Positions 16,687-25,403 of a stretch of 64,000 nucleotides of DNA are shown here, piece by piece (within the stretch, counting starts at the first letter, position 1; every line of letters begins with the position of its first letter). Source of the DNA: Bacteroidales bacterium (lineage in GTDB: Bacteria; Bacteroidota; Bacteroidia; Bacteroidales; VadinHA17); contig JAIPBU010000013.1 of NCBI GenBank assembly GCA_021738535.1, positions 1-64,000 of the forward strand, read 5' to 3'. A model generated the notes under the pieces. The model worked only from the letters and a program-made list of their open reading frames with translations. It did no database searches and was not told the DNA's origin. The translations under genes and the position numbers were made by a program.

Positions 16687-17418
16687 ATGGAAATAAAGAA
16701 AGACGAATTACTTAATCTTGTCAGTGATAAAAAACCGGAAGATGCTTTAAGATTGTTGTCTGAGTTATTCCCCGGCAAGATTGTTTTCACTACCAGTTTT
16801 GGTGTGGAGGACCAGGTGATAACAGACATGATTTTTTCAAATGATCTTGATATAACTGTTGTTACCCTTGATACGGGCAGGCTTTTTAAAGAAACCTACA
16901 AGGTATTCAATAAAACTCTGGAAAGGTATAACAAGAAGATCAAGGTGTACTATCCTGACACCTCATCGGTTGAGAAGATGGTTTCAGAAAAAGGACCTTA
17001 CAGTTTTTACCGTTCAGTAGAAAACAGGAAAGAATGCTGTCATATCAGGAAAGTGGAACCCCTCAACCGTGCTCTCAGGGGTATGCAATGCTGGATAACA
17101 GGAATCAGGGCCACACAATCATCTTCCAGGGACGATCTTAATATCATTGAGACAGACAAAGACAGGGGTATTTTTAAATATAATCCCCTGCTGAACTGGG
17201 ACCTTCCTGAAGTAGAGGAGTATATTAAAGTGAAAAACGTACCCTGCAATATATTGCATGATAAAGGCTTTGTCAGCATAGGCTGTGAGCCATGCACGCG
17301 TGCAATAAGGCCCGGCGAAGATTTTCGTGCCGGGCGCTGGTGGTGGGAGTCGAACTCAAGCAAAGAATGCGGCTTGCACGAACCCACAAACAACAAAAAT
17401 AAGGATCAGCTCATATAG
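16687..17418 (+). CDS. cysH: Adenylyl-sulfate reductase, [4Fe-4S] CysH type
   Basis: This 243-aa protein of the PAPS/APS reductase family reduces activated sulfate to sulfite in cysteine synthesis. It carries FTTSFGVEDQVITDM (PP-loop region). The cysteine pairs C117-C118 in RKECCHIRK and C200/C203 in GCEPC are the [4Fe-4S] ligands that distinguish APS-reducing enzymes from PAPS reductases. C228 in SKECGLH is the catalytic cysteine. Upstream is the DUF2061 gene. Its last 13 bases overlap the convergent aldo/keto reductase gene. Other sulfate-activation genes (cysD/N) are not in the window. Confidence 0.94.
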   Translation: MEIKKDELLNLVSDKKPEDALRLLSELFPGKIVFTTSFGVEDQVITDMIFSNDLDITVVTLDTGRLFKETYKVFNKTLERYNKKIKVYYPDTSSVEKMVSEKGPYSFYRSVENRKECCHIRKVEPLNRALRGMQCWITGIRATQSSSRDDLNIIETDKDRGIFKYNPLLNWDLPEVEEYIKVKNVPCNILHDKGFVSIGCEPCTRAIRPGEDFRAGRWWWESNSSKECGLHEPTNNKNKDQLI

Positions 17419-18638
17419 GTGTGTATCTTTTCAAGTTTCCCCGGGATATCCAGGTTAAGCGGGCATGATTTCGTGCATGTATTGCAGTTTGTACAAATAT
17501 TGCCTTTAACAGGCAGCCCTTCATAAAGTGCAGCAGCCTTCTCCCAGTCGTGATCATCCATTGCATACCTTTCAAACCTGAATATGTCTGTAATTGGTAT
17601 ATGCTGTGGACAGGCCGACTGGCACTTACCGCATAAACGGCACGCATTTTTATTTGCCTCTGCTTTTACAAGGTTAAGGGCCTGCATATCTTCCTGTCCG
17701 GGTTTCTTCCCTGCACCTGAATAGCTATCCTCTAGCTCGCTCATGTTTTTTACGCGCAGAACAATATTATCAAGCAGGGTCTCTGTTGTCAGCCACCGTA
17801 CAAGGGCATTATGCGGAGATATGTTATCAGGAAGCCTGCTCATGAAAGCACTGTCTTGCTTCATCCGGCCCAGTCCCCTCGCTGTCTTCATCGCCGTTGT
17901 ACCAAAGTTATTCTCACTTGCATACTTAATGAATTCATCCATTTCGGGATCATCGTCATATGAATACATAAACTGGGCATGCTCATAATGACCATCTTTA
18001 ATTATCTCCGTAAGGATCTTAGCTGCACTCTCGCCGTTCTCAACCCTCGGACTGCCTGCATAGCTGTGCTGCGAAAGGCAGAGATGTTTTACCAGGCCTT
18101 CCTTTTTGAGTCTTTCAAATGCCCTGATAAAACTGCGGTCGTTCTTGAGCTCTTCCACATTATGGTAACCGTAATGCAACTGCATATCATCAAAGTAACC
18201 AAGCCCGGTTTCCTTTACAGCAGTCTTAACGTAGTTGTAATGCTCGTCCTCATCGAGGCGGCCATCGTAGTGATTTCCATCAACACGGTCAACCGTTACC
18301 TGGCAATAATGCTCTTCCCTGTTCTTCATAATTATATCAGGCACTCCTTCTCTCATCCAACTGCTTGCCTTATGCCAGTAATTGATACCGCACTTTACGG
18401 CTGCTTCGGTCACGGCCGGACTCATATCTCCTGCTCCTATAATTATTGAAACTTCCCTGCCGCTATAGCCTAATTTGCGACGTGGCAGGATGCCAACCTT
18501 GGATGTAGCTGCTTCAATTAATGATACATTGCCCGGACTTAACTGGTTACCCGTGATCTTTCCTGACAGACCTGCCAGTACTGCAGTTGATGATAATTGC
18601 AAAAACTGCCTCCTTTTAAATGATTTACTCTTTGTCAT
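17406..18638 (-). CDS. Tat-exported aldo/keto reductase with two [4Fe-4S] motifs
   Basis: This 410-aa protein begins with a twin-arginine-like signal (KRRQFLQLSSTAVLAG). The body is an aldo/keto reductase barrel (KLGYSGREVSIIIGAGDMSP, YFDDMQLHYGYHN, FGTTAMKTARGLG). The C-terminus holds two ferredoxin-type clusters, CRLCGKCQSACP and CTNCNTCTKSCP. This fused architecture is widespread in Bacteroidota and anaerobes but its substrates are mostly unknown. Tat export of a folded Fe-S protein suggests a periplasmic oxidoreductase. It overlaps cysH tail-to-tail by 13 bases. The amidohydrolase gene upstream on the same strand is separated by about 70 bases, so co-transcription is possible. Confidence 0.9.
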   Translation of the reverse strand: MTKSKSFKRRQFLQLSSTAVLAGLSGKITGNQLSPGNVSLIEAATSKVGILPRRKLGYSGREVSIIIGAGDMSPAVTEAAVKCGINYWHKASSWMREGVPDIIMKNREEHYCQVTVDRVDGNHYDGRLDEDEHYNYVKTAVKETGLGYFDDMQLHYGYHNVEELKNDRSFIRAFERLKKEGLVKHLCLSQHSYAGSPRVENGESAAKILTEIIKDGHYEHAQFMYSYDDDPEMDEFIKYASENNFGTTAMKTARGLGRMKQDSAFMSRLPDNISPHNALVRWLTTETLLDNIVLRVKNMSELEDSYSGAGKKPGQEDMQALNLVKAEANKNACRLCGKCQSACPQHIPITDIFRFERYAMDDHDWEKAAALYEGLPVKGNICTNCNTCTKSCPLNLDIPGKLEKIHTYMS

Positions 18639-18709
18639 ATTGTTTCGTTAATGATTTTTATTATAATATTTAGCATTTACAATATTTGTATTCTTAAAGC
18701 AGGAATTAT

Positions 18710-19930
18710 CTACTTAACAAATCTGCCATTTTGCATTACTCTGATAACATTCCGTAGTTCAGAAATATCACTCAGTGGATCACCATCCACAACTATGAGG
18801 TCTGCTGTCTTACCTGCTTTAACGGTACCAAGCCTGTTCTCAATCCCAAGTGCTTCAGCTCCTATTCGGGTGGCAGCCTCTATGGCTTCCATTTCCGTGT
18901 AGCCGTTTTTTACAAATCTTTCAACTTCAAGGAAGTACAAAGCGGGATTTTCTTTCATGAAATCATACAGGGCATCTGTGCCAATTGCCATTTTCACCCC
19001 TGCATCCTTTAGTTTTCTGAAGATGATTTCATATTCATGGGCTTCCTTGTTATCAGGTGTAAAACGGTCGCGCAGTTGATTTTTCATCATGATTGTCATT
19101 GTAGGAACGCTGTATATGCCTTTCATTCCCATCTCATAAATTACATCATCCGGAAGGGCATATGCATGCATGATGATATCTGCGCCCATTGCAGCTGCCC
19201 ACCGTACAAACTGGTACTGTTTATTATATATACCGGAATGCACAGCCACTCTTTTCTGCTGAAGGTGTGTTTCTTCAATGGCTGCCTCCAGTTCAGCTTG
19301 TGAATAGGGGGGCAGGATTTTAATAATATCAGCTCCGGCGTAGAGCTGTTGGCGCACAGCTTTTCTGAATTCATGGGCTCCGTCAACTTCCGTGGCCATA
19401 TCGAAGCGTGACACCCCATGACCTCCTGTTCCATTGATCCTCTCACCACATACAACAGGCCTGGAGCCCGTAATATATCCTTCATTAAAGGCCTTTTTTG
19501 CCATTATGGTTGTTGCCTTATAGCCCCCGGCATCAAAAATGGTTGTTATGCCCGACATCAGGTGGTTGTAAAGATAGGGTACTGAGCGGTAAGCGCAGAT
19601 TGCTTCATTAAGCAGGGGCGGCCTGTCACTGAAATCAGGGTAGTTCATATGAAAATGGGCGTCAATAAGCCCCGGCAGTACGGTTCTGCCCTCGAGATCT
19701 ATAACTTTATCTTTTTCAGCCTGGTAAACCCTCCCGGAAGATATTTTTTCAAACCGGGTACCACGGATAATAATGTTTACATTCTCGGCGGGATCTGCCC
19801 CGGTACCGTCAATGAGCCTTGCATTTATTAATATGATACGTTGCTCTTTCTCCTTTTCCTGAGAAAATGCTATTGTGCTAATGAATGTAAGCACTATGAT
19901 AGCAGCTGGAAGTAAAGTTTTAGTTTTCAT
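18710..19930 (-). CDS. Exported metal-dependent amidohydrolase
   Basis: This 406-aa protein has a Sec signal (MKTKTLLPAAIIVLTFISTI, then AFSQ). It shows the imidazolonepropionase/dihydroorotase-like amidohydrolase fold: VLPGLIDAHFHMN gives metal ligands H92 and H94, VAVHSG and DIIMHAYALPDD carry the later histidines, and AIGTDALYD the catalytic aspartate. The closing TAGKTADLIVVDGDPL-like block (here VKAGKTADLIVVDGDPL) is typical. It would hydrolyse an amide, lactam or phosphoester in the periplasm; substrate unknown. It is transcribed toward the aldo/keto reductase gene. Confidence 0.9.
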   Translation of the reverse strand: MKTKTLLPAAIIVLTFISTIAFSQEKEKEQRIILINARLIDGTGADPAENVNIIIRGTRFEKISSGRVYQAEKDKVIDLEGRTVLPGLIDAHFHMNYPDFSDRPPLLNEAICAYRSVPYLYNHLMSGITTIFDAGGYKATTIMAKKAFNEGYITGSRPVVCGERINGTGGHGVSRFDMATEVDGAHEFRKAVRQQLYAGADIIKILPPYSQAELEAAIEETHLQQKRVAVHSGIYNKQYQFVRWAAAMGADIIMHAYALPDDVIYEMGMKGIYSVPTMTIMMKNQLRDRFTPDNKEAHEYEIIFRKLKDAGVKMAIGTDALYDFMKENPALYFLEVERFVKNGYTEMEAIEAATRIGAEALGIENRLGTVKAGKTADLIVVDGDPLSDISELRNVIRVMQNGRFVK

Positions 19931-20119
19931 TTATTTTCTTGTTTATTAAGATCCCAAGATAGTAATAATACGTCCGTTTTTGAATCATTAGCGATTCATG
20001 ATTTCATACTTTCTGTCGTTCCTGTTATTTGTTATTGTATGTGACTGTCAATTATCTGTTCATTTTTAAACGACGGAATCAGTATATTCTTTATCTTTAT
20101 CATAAATATTTGAGTAATT

Positions 20120-20311
20120 ATGGGAAAAGCAGTTGTTAAGCTCAATATACAGACCTACGCAGTGGAAGAATATGTTATTGAAGTACCCTGCAAAAAGGAC
20201 GATGTGGATGAAATTATTATTGCCAGGGCATGGACTAAACTGAAGGAAGATGAAGGAGGATCACTTCCTTACGGACACCGCACGGCTGATATTCTGAATA
20301 GAACAGATTAA
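20120..20311 (+). CDS. 63-aa conserved-looking hypothetical protein
   Basis: This is a small soluble protein: a beta-type start (KAVVKLNIQTYAVEEYVIEV), a charged turn containing one cysteine, and an amphipathic helix (VDEIIIARAWTKLKEDEGG). No membrane segment or signal is present. Codon usage and the clean ATG start resemble neighbouring genes. I do not recognise a family. It stands alone between the divergent amidohydrolase gene and the tRNA gene. Confidence 0.65.
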   Translation: MGKAVVKLNIQTYAVEEYVIEVPCKKDDVDEIIIARAWTKLKEDEGGSLPYGHRTADILNRTD

Positions 20312-20319
20312 TAGGTCTC

Positions 20320-20353
20320 TTGCTTGAGAAAACAAAAAAAAGACTTATTTTTG
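20320..20353 (+). promoter_or_regulatory. Bacteroidota-type promoter of the tRNA-Arg gene
   Basis: TTGCTTG at 20320-20326 and TATTTTTG at 20346-20353 are separated by 19 bases, matching the TTTG-N19-21-TAnnTTTG pattern. The -7 box lies 12 bases before the mature tRNA start, leaving almost no leader. Confidence 0.6.
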
Positions 20354-20365
20354 CAGCCTGAAAAT

Positions 20366-20439
20366 GGTTCAGTAGCTCAGCTGGATAGAGCAACGGCCTT
20401 CTAAGCCGTAGGTCGCAGGTTCGAATCCTGCCTGAATCA
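20366..20439 (+). tRNA. tRNA-Arg (anticodon UCU)
   Basis: This is a 74-nt cloverleaf. The acceptor stem pairs GGTTCAG (20366-20372) with CTGAATC (20432-20438) with one G-U pair. The D arm contains AGCTCAGCTGGATAGAGC. The anticodon stem is ACGGC/GCCGT around the loop CTTCTAA, giving anticodon TCT. The T arm is GCAGG TTCGAAT CCTGC. The 3' CCA is not encoded. It decodes AGA/AGG codons. The restriction-defence operon begins about 420 bases downstream, a common insertion position, although no duplicated tRNA end was found. Confidence 0.97.
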
Positions 20440-20446
20440 CAAAGAA

Positions 20447-20487
20447 AAAACCCCGGAAGCCGAAAAGGCTGACGGGGTTTTATTTTT
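20447..20487 (+). terminator. Intrinsic terminator after the tRNA gene
   Basis: AAAACCCCG pairs with CGGGGTTTT around an inner AGCC/GGCT stem with GAAAA loop, followed by TATTTTT. It directly follows the tRNA and should end its transcript. Confidence 0.85.
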
Positions 20488-20859
20488 CCAATCCGTCAGA
20501 AGCTTGCTTCTGTTTCGTAAGCTTCACATCTGGCAAAAGAGCAAATGATAACAATCTACGCTCATAGCAAAAACGGCATAGACCAACTATTTTTTATTCA
20601 TCATTTGTAATTCCTGCCGGTCAAAAAATAAATTTTTACTTTAAAATTTACTACCTTGGTCTTTCACTGTTTGAACGATGGATAAAATACCAGAACGTTA
20701 CTACCAAGTGTAAAAGACCGTAATGAACATTGAAACCTGATTATGAAAATTGAAACGATGGCGCTACGTAAATTTGTTTCTGTAAATTTATGGCGTAAAA
20801 AGAAAATAAAATATATGGCGAAGAATTAAGCGAAGAGAATCGCGAGCACCATTAATATA
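20488..20859. other. Intergenic region upstream of the hsdM operon
   Basis: No gene is visible. GGTCTTTCAC near 20659 and GTGTAAAAGACC near 20709 form an imperfect inverted repeat of unknown meaning. The sequence becomes A+T-rich from about 20600. A promoter box for the operon is listed separately. Confidence 0.5.
20750..20776 (+). promoter_or_regulatory. Possible promoter of the hsdM operon
   Basis: TAAATTTG at 20769-20776 is a full match to TAnnTTTG; a TTG lies at 20750-20752 but with only 16 bases spacing, shorter than usual. Transcription from here would give a leader of about 75 bases before hsdM. Confidence 0.42.
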
Positions 20860-22422
20860 ATGAATAAAAAAGTGAGCAAAAACGGAAACAATAACGAAGA
20901 ACCTCTAGAAAAACAACTCTGGAAAGCTGCTGATAAGCTAAGGAAAAACATTGATGCGGCAGAATACAAACACGTTGTTTTAGGATTAATTTTCCTAAAA
21001 TACATCTCAGATGCATTTACAAACCTATATAAAAAATTAGAAGCTGGAGAAGGAGAATATGCCGGAGCAGACCCGGAAGATAAAGACGAATACAAGGCTG
21101 AAAATGTGTTTTTTGTACCTGAAAAAGCCCGATGGAGTTCTCTTTTGTCAAAAGCTAAACTACCGACAATTGGCAAATCGGTTGACGAGGCAATGGATGC
21201 TATAGAGAAAGAAAACCCATCACTGAAGGGAGTTTTACCAAAAGTTTATGCTCGCCAAAATCTCGACCCAACCAGTTTAGGAGAATTATTCGATGAAATA
21301 GGCAAAATTCAATTAAAAGCGACTAAAGAACGAAACGGTGATGTATTAGGCCATGTATTTGAATACTTTCTTGGAGAATTTGCTCTTGCAGAAGGTAAAA
21401 AGGGTGGGCAGTTCTATACACCACGCAGTGTTGTGGAATTATTGGTTGAAATGCTTGAACCATACAAAGGAAGGGTTTTTGACCCTTGCTGCGGTTCCGG
21501 GGGTATGTTTGTGCAATCTGAAAAATTTGTGCTGGAACATAGTGGAAAAATTAATGACATTTCCATTTATGGACAGGAAAGCAACCAAACCACCTGGCGA
21601 CTGGCAAAAATGAACCTCGCCATTCGAGGAATTGACAGTTCACAGGTAAAATGGAACAACGAAGGTTCTTTTTTAAATGATGCCCATAAAGATTTAAAAG
21701 CCGATTATATTATTGCTAATCCGCCTTTTAATGTAAGTGACTGGAGCGGTGATTTATTGCGAAAAGATGGGCGTTGGAAATATGGCGTTCCGCCAACATC
21801 CAATGCAAACTATGCATGGATACAGCATTTTCTCTACCACTTATCACCCAACGGACAAGCAGGCTTTGTACTTGCAAAAGGTTCGTTAACCACCAAATCA
21901 GGTGGCGAAGGAGTGATTAGAAAAACTTTGGTTGAAGCCAATTTAATTGATTGCATTGTAAACTTACCGCCAAAATTGTTCTTAAACACTCAAATTCCTG
22001 CTTCGCTTTGGTTTATGAGCCGGAACAGGACGAATGGTAAATTTAGAAACCGAAGTAGTGAGATTCTTTTCATTGATGCCCGGAACATGGGGCATTTAAT
22101 CAATCGCAGAACAAAAGTTCTTTCCGAAGAGGATATCCAGGAGATTGCCGAAACATATCATACCTGGCGAAACCCGGAAGGCAATTATGAAGACATTAAA
22201 GGTTTTTGCAATTCAACACCAATTGAACGGGTAAAAGAACTGGATTATGTACTTACGCCAGGCCGTTATGTGGGTTTGGCTGAGGAAGAAGATGATTTTG
22301 ATTTTAAAGAGCGGTTCAACAGTTTAAAATCAGAATTTGACGAACAATTGAAAGAAGAAGAACGATTGAATAAGATGATTTCAGAGAATCTGGCCAAAAT
22401 AATACTGAACGATGAAAAGTAA
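20860..22422 (+). CDS. hsdM: Type I restriction-modification DNA methyltransferase subunit M
   Basis: This 520-aa N6-adenine methyltransferase has an N-terminal HsdM helical domain ([20 protein letters not shown]), the S-adenosylmethionine motif [11 protein letters not shown] with D208, and the catalytic motif NPPF at 287-290. With HsdS it methylates the recognition sequence; with HsdR it also cleaves unmodified DNA. It is the first gene of an operon running to hsdR at 31931. The base composition is visibly more A+T-rich than the flanking genes, consistent with horizontal acquisition. Confidence 0.97.
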   Translation: MNKKVSKNGNNNEEPLEKQLWKAADKLRKNIDAAEYKHVVLGLIFLKYISDAFTNLYKKLEAGEGEYAGADPEDKDEYKAENVFFVPEKARWSSLLSKAKLPTIGKSVDEAMDAIEKENPSLKGVLPKVYARQNLDPTSLGELFDEIGKIQLKATKERNGDVLGHVFEYFLGEFALAEGKKGGQFYTPRSVVELLVEMLEPYKGRVFDPCCGSGGMFVQSEKFVLEHSGKINDISIYGQESNQTTWRLAKMNLAIRGIDSSQVKWNNEGSFLNDAHKDLKADYIIANPPFNVSDWSGDLLRKDGRWKYGVPPTSNANYAWIQHFLYHLSPNGQAGFVLAKGSLTTKSGGEGVIRKTLVEANLIDCIVNLPPKLFLNTQIPASLWFMSRNRTNGKFRNRSSEILFIDARNMGHLINRRTKVLSEEDIQEIAETYHTWRNPEGNYEDIKGFCNSTPIERVKELDYVLTPGRYVGLAEEEDDFDFKERFNSLKSEFDEQLKEEERLNKMISENLAKIILNDEK

Positions 22423-22455
22423 TAGGAACAAAATAGCAGTAAAAGCAATATTTAA

Positions 22456-22548
22456 TCACGTGGCCTTTGGGGAAAATTGCACAATCCCGATTTTAAACAG
22501 GTCGAATTCGACCTGTTTATCGAAAAACGTAGAACTCTTGAATCATGA
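22456..22548 (+). pseudogene. Remnant of a KilA-N domain gene
   Basis: Between hsdM and the intact KilA-N gene one frame encodes 30 residues without its own start: RGLWGKLHNPDFKQVEFDLF and ten more. GLWGKLHNPDFK..EFD aligns with LGIWERVHNPDFN..EF in the following intact gene and with the conserved core of KilA-N domains. An in-frame stop precedes it (22453-22455). Its own stop TGA overlaps the ATG of the intact gene (ATGA). It is best read as the leftover of a second or earlier KilA-N gene after deletion. Confidence 0.65.
22494..22519. promoter_or_regulatory. 26-bp perfect palindrome before the KilA-N gene
   Basis: Thirteen bases, TAAACAGGTCGAA, are followed immediately by their exact inverse, with centre GAATTC. 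It ends 25 bases before the KilA-N start. No T-run follows, so it is not a standard terminator. It could be an operator for a dimeric DNA-binding protein or an mRNA hairpin. It also lies within the KilA-N remnant, where it encodes KQVEFDLF. Confidence 0.55.
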
Positions 22549-23366
22549 ATAAAAAATATACGAACATTACGGTACTTGAAAATACAATAACCATTACCCA
22601 GGATAATTACATCTCTTTAACAGACATGTTAAAGGCCAAAGATGGCGATTTTTTTATTTCTGATTGGCTAAGAAACCGTAATACTGTTGAATATTTGGGA
22701 ATTTGGGAACGGGTTCATAACCCGGATTTTAATTATGGCGAATTCGCCACAATTAAAAGTCAGGCGGGGTTAAACAGTTACAAAATCAGTGTAAAAGAGT
22801 GGGTGCAAAAAACAAATGCTATTGGTTTAATAGCGAAAGCAGGTCGTTACGGCGGCACGTATGCCCATGCCGATATTGCATTTGAATTTGGAATGTGGAT
22901 AAGTGCTGAGTTTAAAATTTATTTGGTAAAAGAGTTCCAGCGCTTAAAAGAACTCGAAAATAAAGAGCTTGACTGGGATGTTAAACGCCAGCTTACCAAA
23001 ATAAACTACCGCATACATACTGATGCCATAAAGGAAAACCTGATTCCGGAGTACCTTACGCCACAGCAAATAAATTATGTGTATGCCAACGAGGCCGATG
23101 TTCTCAATATGGCCCTTTTTGGCAAAACAGCCAAACAGTGGCGTGACGAAAACCCTGATGAAGAAGGAAATATCCGCGACTATGCCAACGTATCGCAATT
23201 GGTTTGCCTGGCAAACCTCGAAAATCTCAATGCTGTTTTTATTGGCGAAGGCATGCCACAGCACGAACGACTTAAAAAGCTAAATCAGATTGCCATCGGG
23301 CAAATGCAGATACTTTTACAAACCAATGCCGATAGAGCTTTGAAAAAAGGAGGTGCTGATGAATAA
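22545..23366 (+). CDS. KilA-N domain DNA-binding protein
   Basis: This 273-aa protein has the KilA-N domain in residues about 1-130: ISLTDMLKAKDGDFFISDWL, the LGIWERVHNPDFN block, and AKAGRYGGTYAHADIAFEFG, followed by WISAEFKIYLVKEFQRLKE. The C-terminal part is helical and lacks a recognisable catalytic motif. KilA-N proteins of phages and mobile elements bind DNA. In Bacteroidota they are often placed inside type I restriction loci, possibly as regulators. Here it lies between hsdM and hsdS and overlaps the next small gene by a few bases. The palindrome upstream is a possible binding site, by inference only. Confidence 0.88.
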   Translation: MNKKYTNITVLENTITITQDNYISLTDMLKAKDGDFFISDWLRNRNTVEYLGIWERVHNPDFNYGEFATIKSQAGLNSYKISVKEWVQKTNAIGLIAKAGRYGGTYAHADIAFEFGMWISAEFKIYLVKEFQRLKELENKELDWDVKRQLTKINYRIHTDAIKENLIPEYLTPQQINYVYANEADVLNMALFGKTAKQWRDENPDEEGNIRDYANVSQLVCLANLENLNAVFIGEGMPQHERLKKLNQIAIGQMQILLQTNADRALKKGGADE

Positions 23367-23595
23367 GAATATATACAACTTCACGGTTGGCGAACTAATA
23401 GAAATATTGCAACAATATCCCGAAGATATGCCGGTAGTGGAAAGTGGTTACGAAAACGGCTACGAAAATTTTTATCATCCGTTTGTAAAAAAAGTAAAAC
23501 ATTTCACTGACAATCCTTATTGGGATGGCCAGTTTCAACTTGACGAGAATGGAAAAGAAGTGCTGCTTTTAGAAAGGGAGGTGAGAAATGACTGA
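23359..23595 (+). CDS. 78-aa hypothetical protein in the restriction operon
   Basis: The start ATG at 23359 overlaps the KilA-N stop; an alternative is 23353. The gene overlaps hsdS by 8 bases. The sequence begins MNKNIYNFTVGELIEILQQY, then a P-E-D-M-P-V-V-E segment, then an aromatic, acidic stretch (YENGYENFYHPFVKKV). It is small, acidic and soluble. ELIEILQQYPEDMPVV resembles a short motif seen in phage and mobile-element small proteins that begin with a helix and a conserved PED..V strand, but I cannot name a family. Overlap on both sides argues for a real, translationally coupled gene. Confidence 0.75.
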   Translation: MNKNIYNFTVGELIEILQQYPEDMPVVESGYENGYENFYHPFVKKVKHFTDNPYWDGQFQLDENGKEVLLLEREVRND

Positions 23596-24763
23596 GTGGA
23601 AGGAAACAGCATTACAAGATATTGCTTATGTGAACCCTACAGAAAGCATATCTAATGGAACAAAAGCAAAGAAAGTTCCAATGGAATTACTAGAACCCTT
23701 TACAAAAAGAGTTTCAGGTTACCAAATTGAAGAATATAAGGGTGGCGTAAAGTTTAAAAACGGCGATACAATTATTGCAAGAATTACACCTAGTCTCGAA
23801 AATGGCAAAACAGCTTTTATTGACATTTTAGAAGATGATGAAATTGGATTTGGTTCAACAGAATTTATAGTTTTAAGAGAGAAAGAAGGTCTAAGTGATA
23901 AAAATTTCTTGTACTATTTAGCTTTATCACCTGATTTCAGGGAAACAGCCATACTTTCAATGACAGGAAGTTCTGGCAGACAACGGGTTCAGACCGATGT
24001 TGTAAAAGAACACTTGTTTAATATTCCCTCACTCCCAGAACAACGCGCCATCGCCTCCATCCTTTCCAGCTTAGACGACAAAATAGACCTGCTCCACCGC
24101 CAGAACAAAACGTTGGAGGAAATGGCTGAGGCGCTTTATGATGCTAGGTTTGAAGACAAAGACTTAAATAATCGTGTCAGTGATTTAATTGAACTGCAAA
24201 ATGGTTATGCATTTAAAAGCAAAGATTTCCAAGATTATGGTGAAAACCGTGTTTTGAAAATAAAAAATATATCCGGTGGCATTGTTGATATACAGGCAAC
24301 AGACTTTGTTAGTGATGAAACAGTAGATTCACTGGATGATAATTTTTCAATCCATACTGGAGATATTTTGTTTGCAATGACAGGTGCCAAAATAGGTAAA
24401 ATGGGAATCATTCCTAAAACAGATTACCATTTATGGTTAAACCAGCGTGTGGGTTTATTCAAAGAAAAATATTATGGTTCTCGTTTTCTTGCATATTTGC
24501 ATTTAAAGTCAGATTATGGAAAAGACTATATTGATAATACTGCAACGGGTAGTGCCCAGCCCAATATTAGCGGAACAGGAATTGAGCAATGTGAATTTCC
24601 GGCAATTACTGAGCAAAAAATAATTGATTATTCGAAACAACTTGCTCCTATTTATGAGAAATTGATATTTAATCTTGGACAAGCTAAAAAACTTGAAGCA
24701 TTAAGAGATACAATATTGCCAAAATTAATGAGTGGTGAAGTAAAAGTAGAAATCGATGGATAA
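23588..24763 (+). CDS. hsdS: Type I restriction-modification specificity subunit S
   Basis: This 391-aa protein has two target-recognition domains separated by a helical spacer. The first half ends with IPSLPEQRAIASILSSLDDK followed by the helix LHRQNKTLEEMAEALYDARF. The second half ends FPAITEQKIIDYSKQL, followed by a helix (LGQAKKLEALRDTILPKLMS). It determines which bipartite DNA sequence the complex methylates or cuts. Both domains look complete. No inverted repeats or spare specificity cassettes are visible, so phase variation by inversion is not indicated. Confidence 0.95.
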   Translation: MTEWKETALQDIAYVNPTESISNGTKAKKVPMELLEPFTKRVSGYQIEEYKGGVKFKNGDTIIARITPSLENGKTAFIDILEDDEIGFGSTEFIVLREKEGLSDKNFLYYLALSPDFRETAILSMTGSSGRQRVQTDVVKEHLFNIPSLPEQRAIASILSSLDDKIDLLHRQNKTLEEMAEALYDARFEDKDLNNRVSDLIELQNGYAFKSKDFQDYGENRVLKIKNISGGIVDIQATDFVSDETVDSLDDNFSIHTGDILFAMTGAKIGKMGIIPKTDYHLWLNQRVGLFKEKYYGSRFLAYLHLKSDYGKDYIDNTATGSAQPNISGTGIEQCEFPAITEQKIIDYSKQLAPIYEKLIFNLGQAKKLEALRDTILPKLMSGEVKVEIDG

Positions 24764-25403
24764 ACTTAAAAAAGTCATAGAAGAATATACTGATTGGTCT
24801 GGATTCAGCATCTATATTGAGCGGATTGAATCGTACATTGAAATTGACTTTAGCCATTCCTTAGAAAATGCAAAAGCTTTACTCGAAGCTATTGGTAAAG
24901 AGGTATGTTCTAAAAATGGTATCGAATTAAATGACACTTCTACCATTAACGGAGTGATGAAGCAATGTTTTAGTTCTATGGGTTTTGTAAATACTTCTAT
25001 GGTTCAACAAATTTCAAGGTCTTTGGCTGCAATTGGCCAGCAAGTTGGAAACCTTAGGAATGAAATTGGATTAACTTCCCATGGCAAATCCCTTGAAGAA
25101 ATAAATCAACGAAATAACAAGGTTGATGTTTTAACCCGGGAATTTCTTATTGATACCATTGAAGCGGTTTGTATTTTTATTATCAGGAATTTTGAAATCA
25201 GAAAAACAAAGCAGCCAAAAGAAGAATCGCTTGAAGAATCATTAGTATATATTGAGGCAGAGGATTTCAATGAATTTTGGGATGATTCGTTTGGTGAATT
25301 CTCAATGGGCGATTATTCATATCCGGCAAGTGAAATATTATTTTATGTTGATAAGAAAGCATATTTGACAGAATATAAATCATTCATAGAAAACAATGAT
25401 TAA
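24756..25403 (+). CDS. Abortive-infection family protein (Abi_C-like)
   Basis: This 215-aa soluble protein overlaps hsdS by 8 bases. The central region RNEIGLTSHGKSLEEINQRN, followed by TREFLIDTIEAVCIFIIRNF, resembles the C-terminal domain of abortive-infection proteins (Abi_C), whose conserved core is an RN..G..HG block followed by a helical bundle. The N-terminal half (ENAKALLEAIGKEVCSKNG) fits the same family. Proteins of this type stop phage propagation by halting the infected cell; the molecular target is not known for this group. Its position between hsdS and an ATPase gene marks it as defence cargo. Confidence 0.75.
   Translation: MDKLKKVIEEYTDWSGFSIYIERIESYIEIDFSHSLENAKALLEAIGKEVCSKNGIELNDTSTINGVMKQCFSSMGFVNTSMVQQISRSLAAIGQQVGNLRNEIGLTSHGKSLEEINQRNNKVDVLTREFLIDTIEAVCIFIIRNFEIRKTKQPKEESLEESLVYIEAEDFNEFWDDSFGEFSMGDYSYPASEILFYVDKKAYLTEYKSFIENND

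Noticed and set aside
20366-20439. Integrative element attachment site at the tRNA-Arg end
   Set aside because: I looked for a copy of the tRNA 3' end beyond hsdR and found none, and no integrase gene is present.
22494-22519. Rho-independent terminator at the palindrome after hsdM
   Set aside because: A strong hairpin is possible but no T-run follows and the next gene begins 25 bases later in the same operon.
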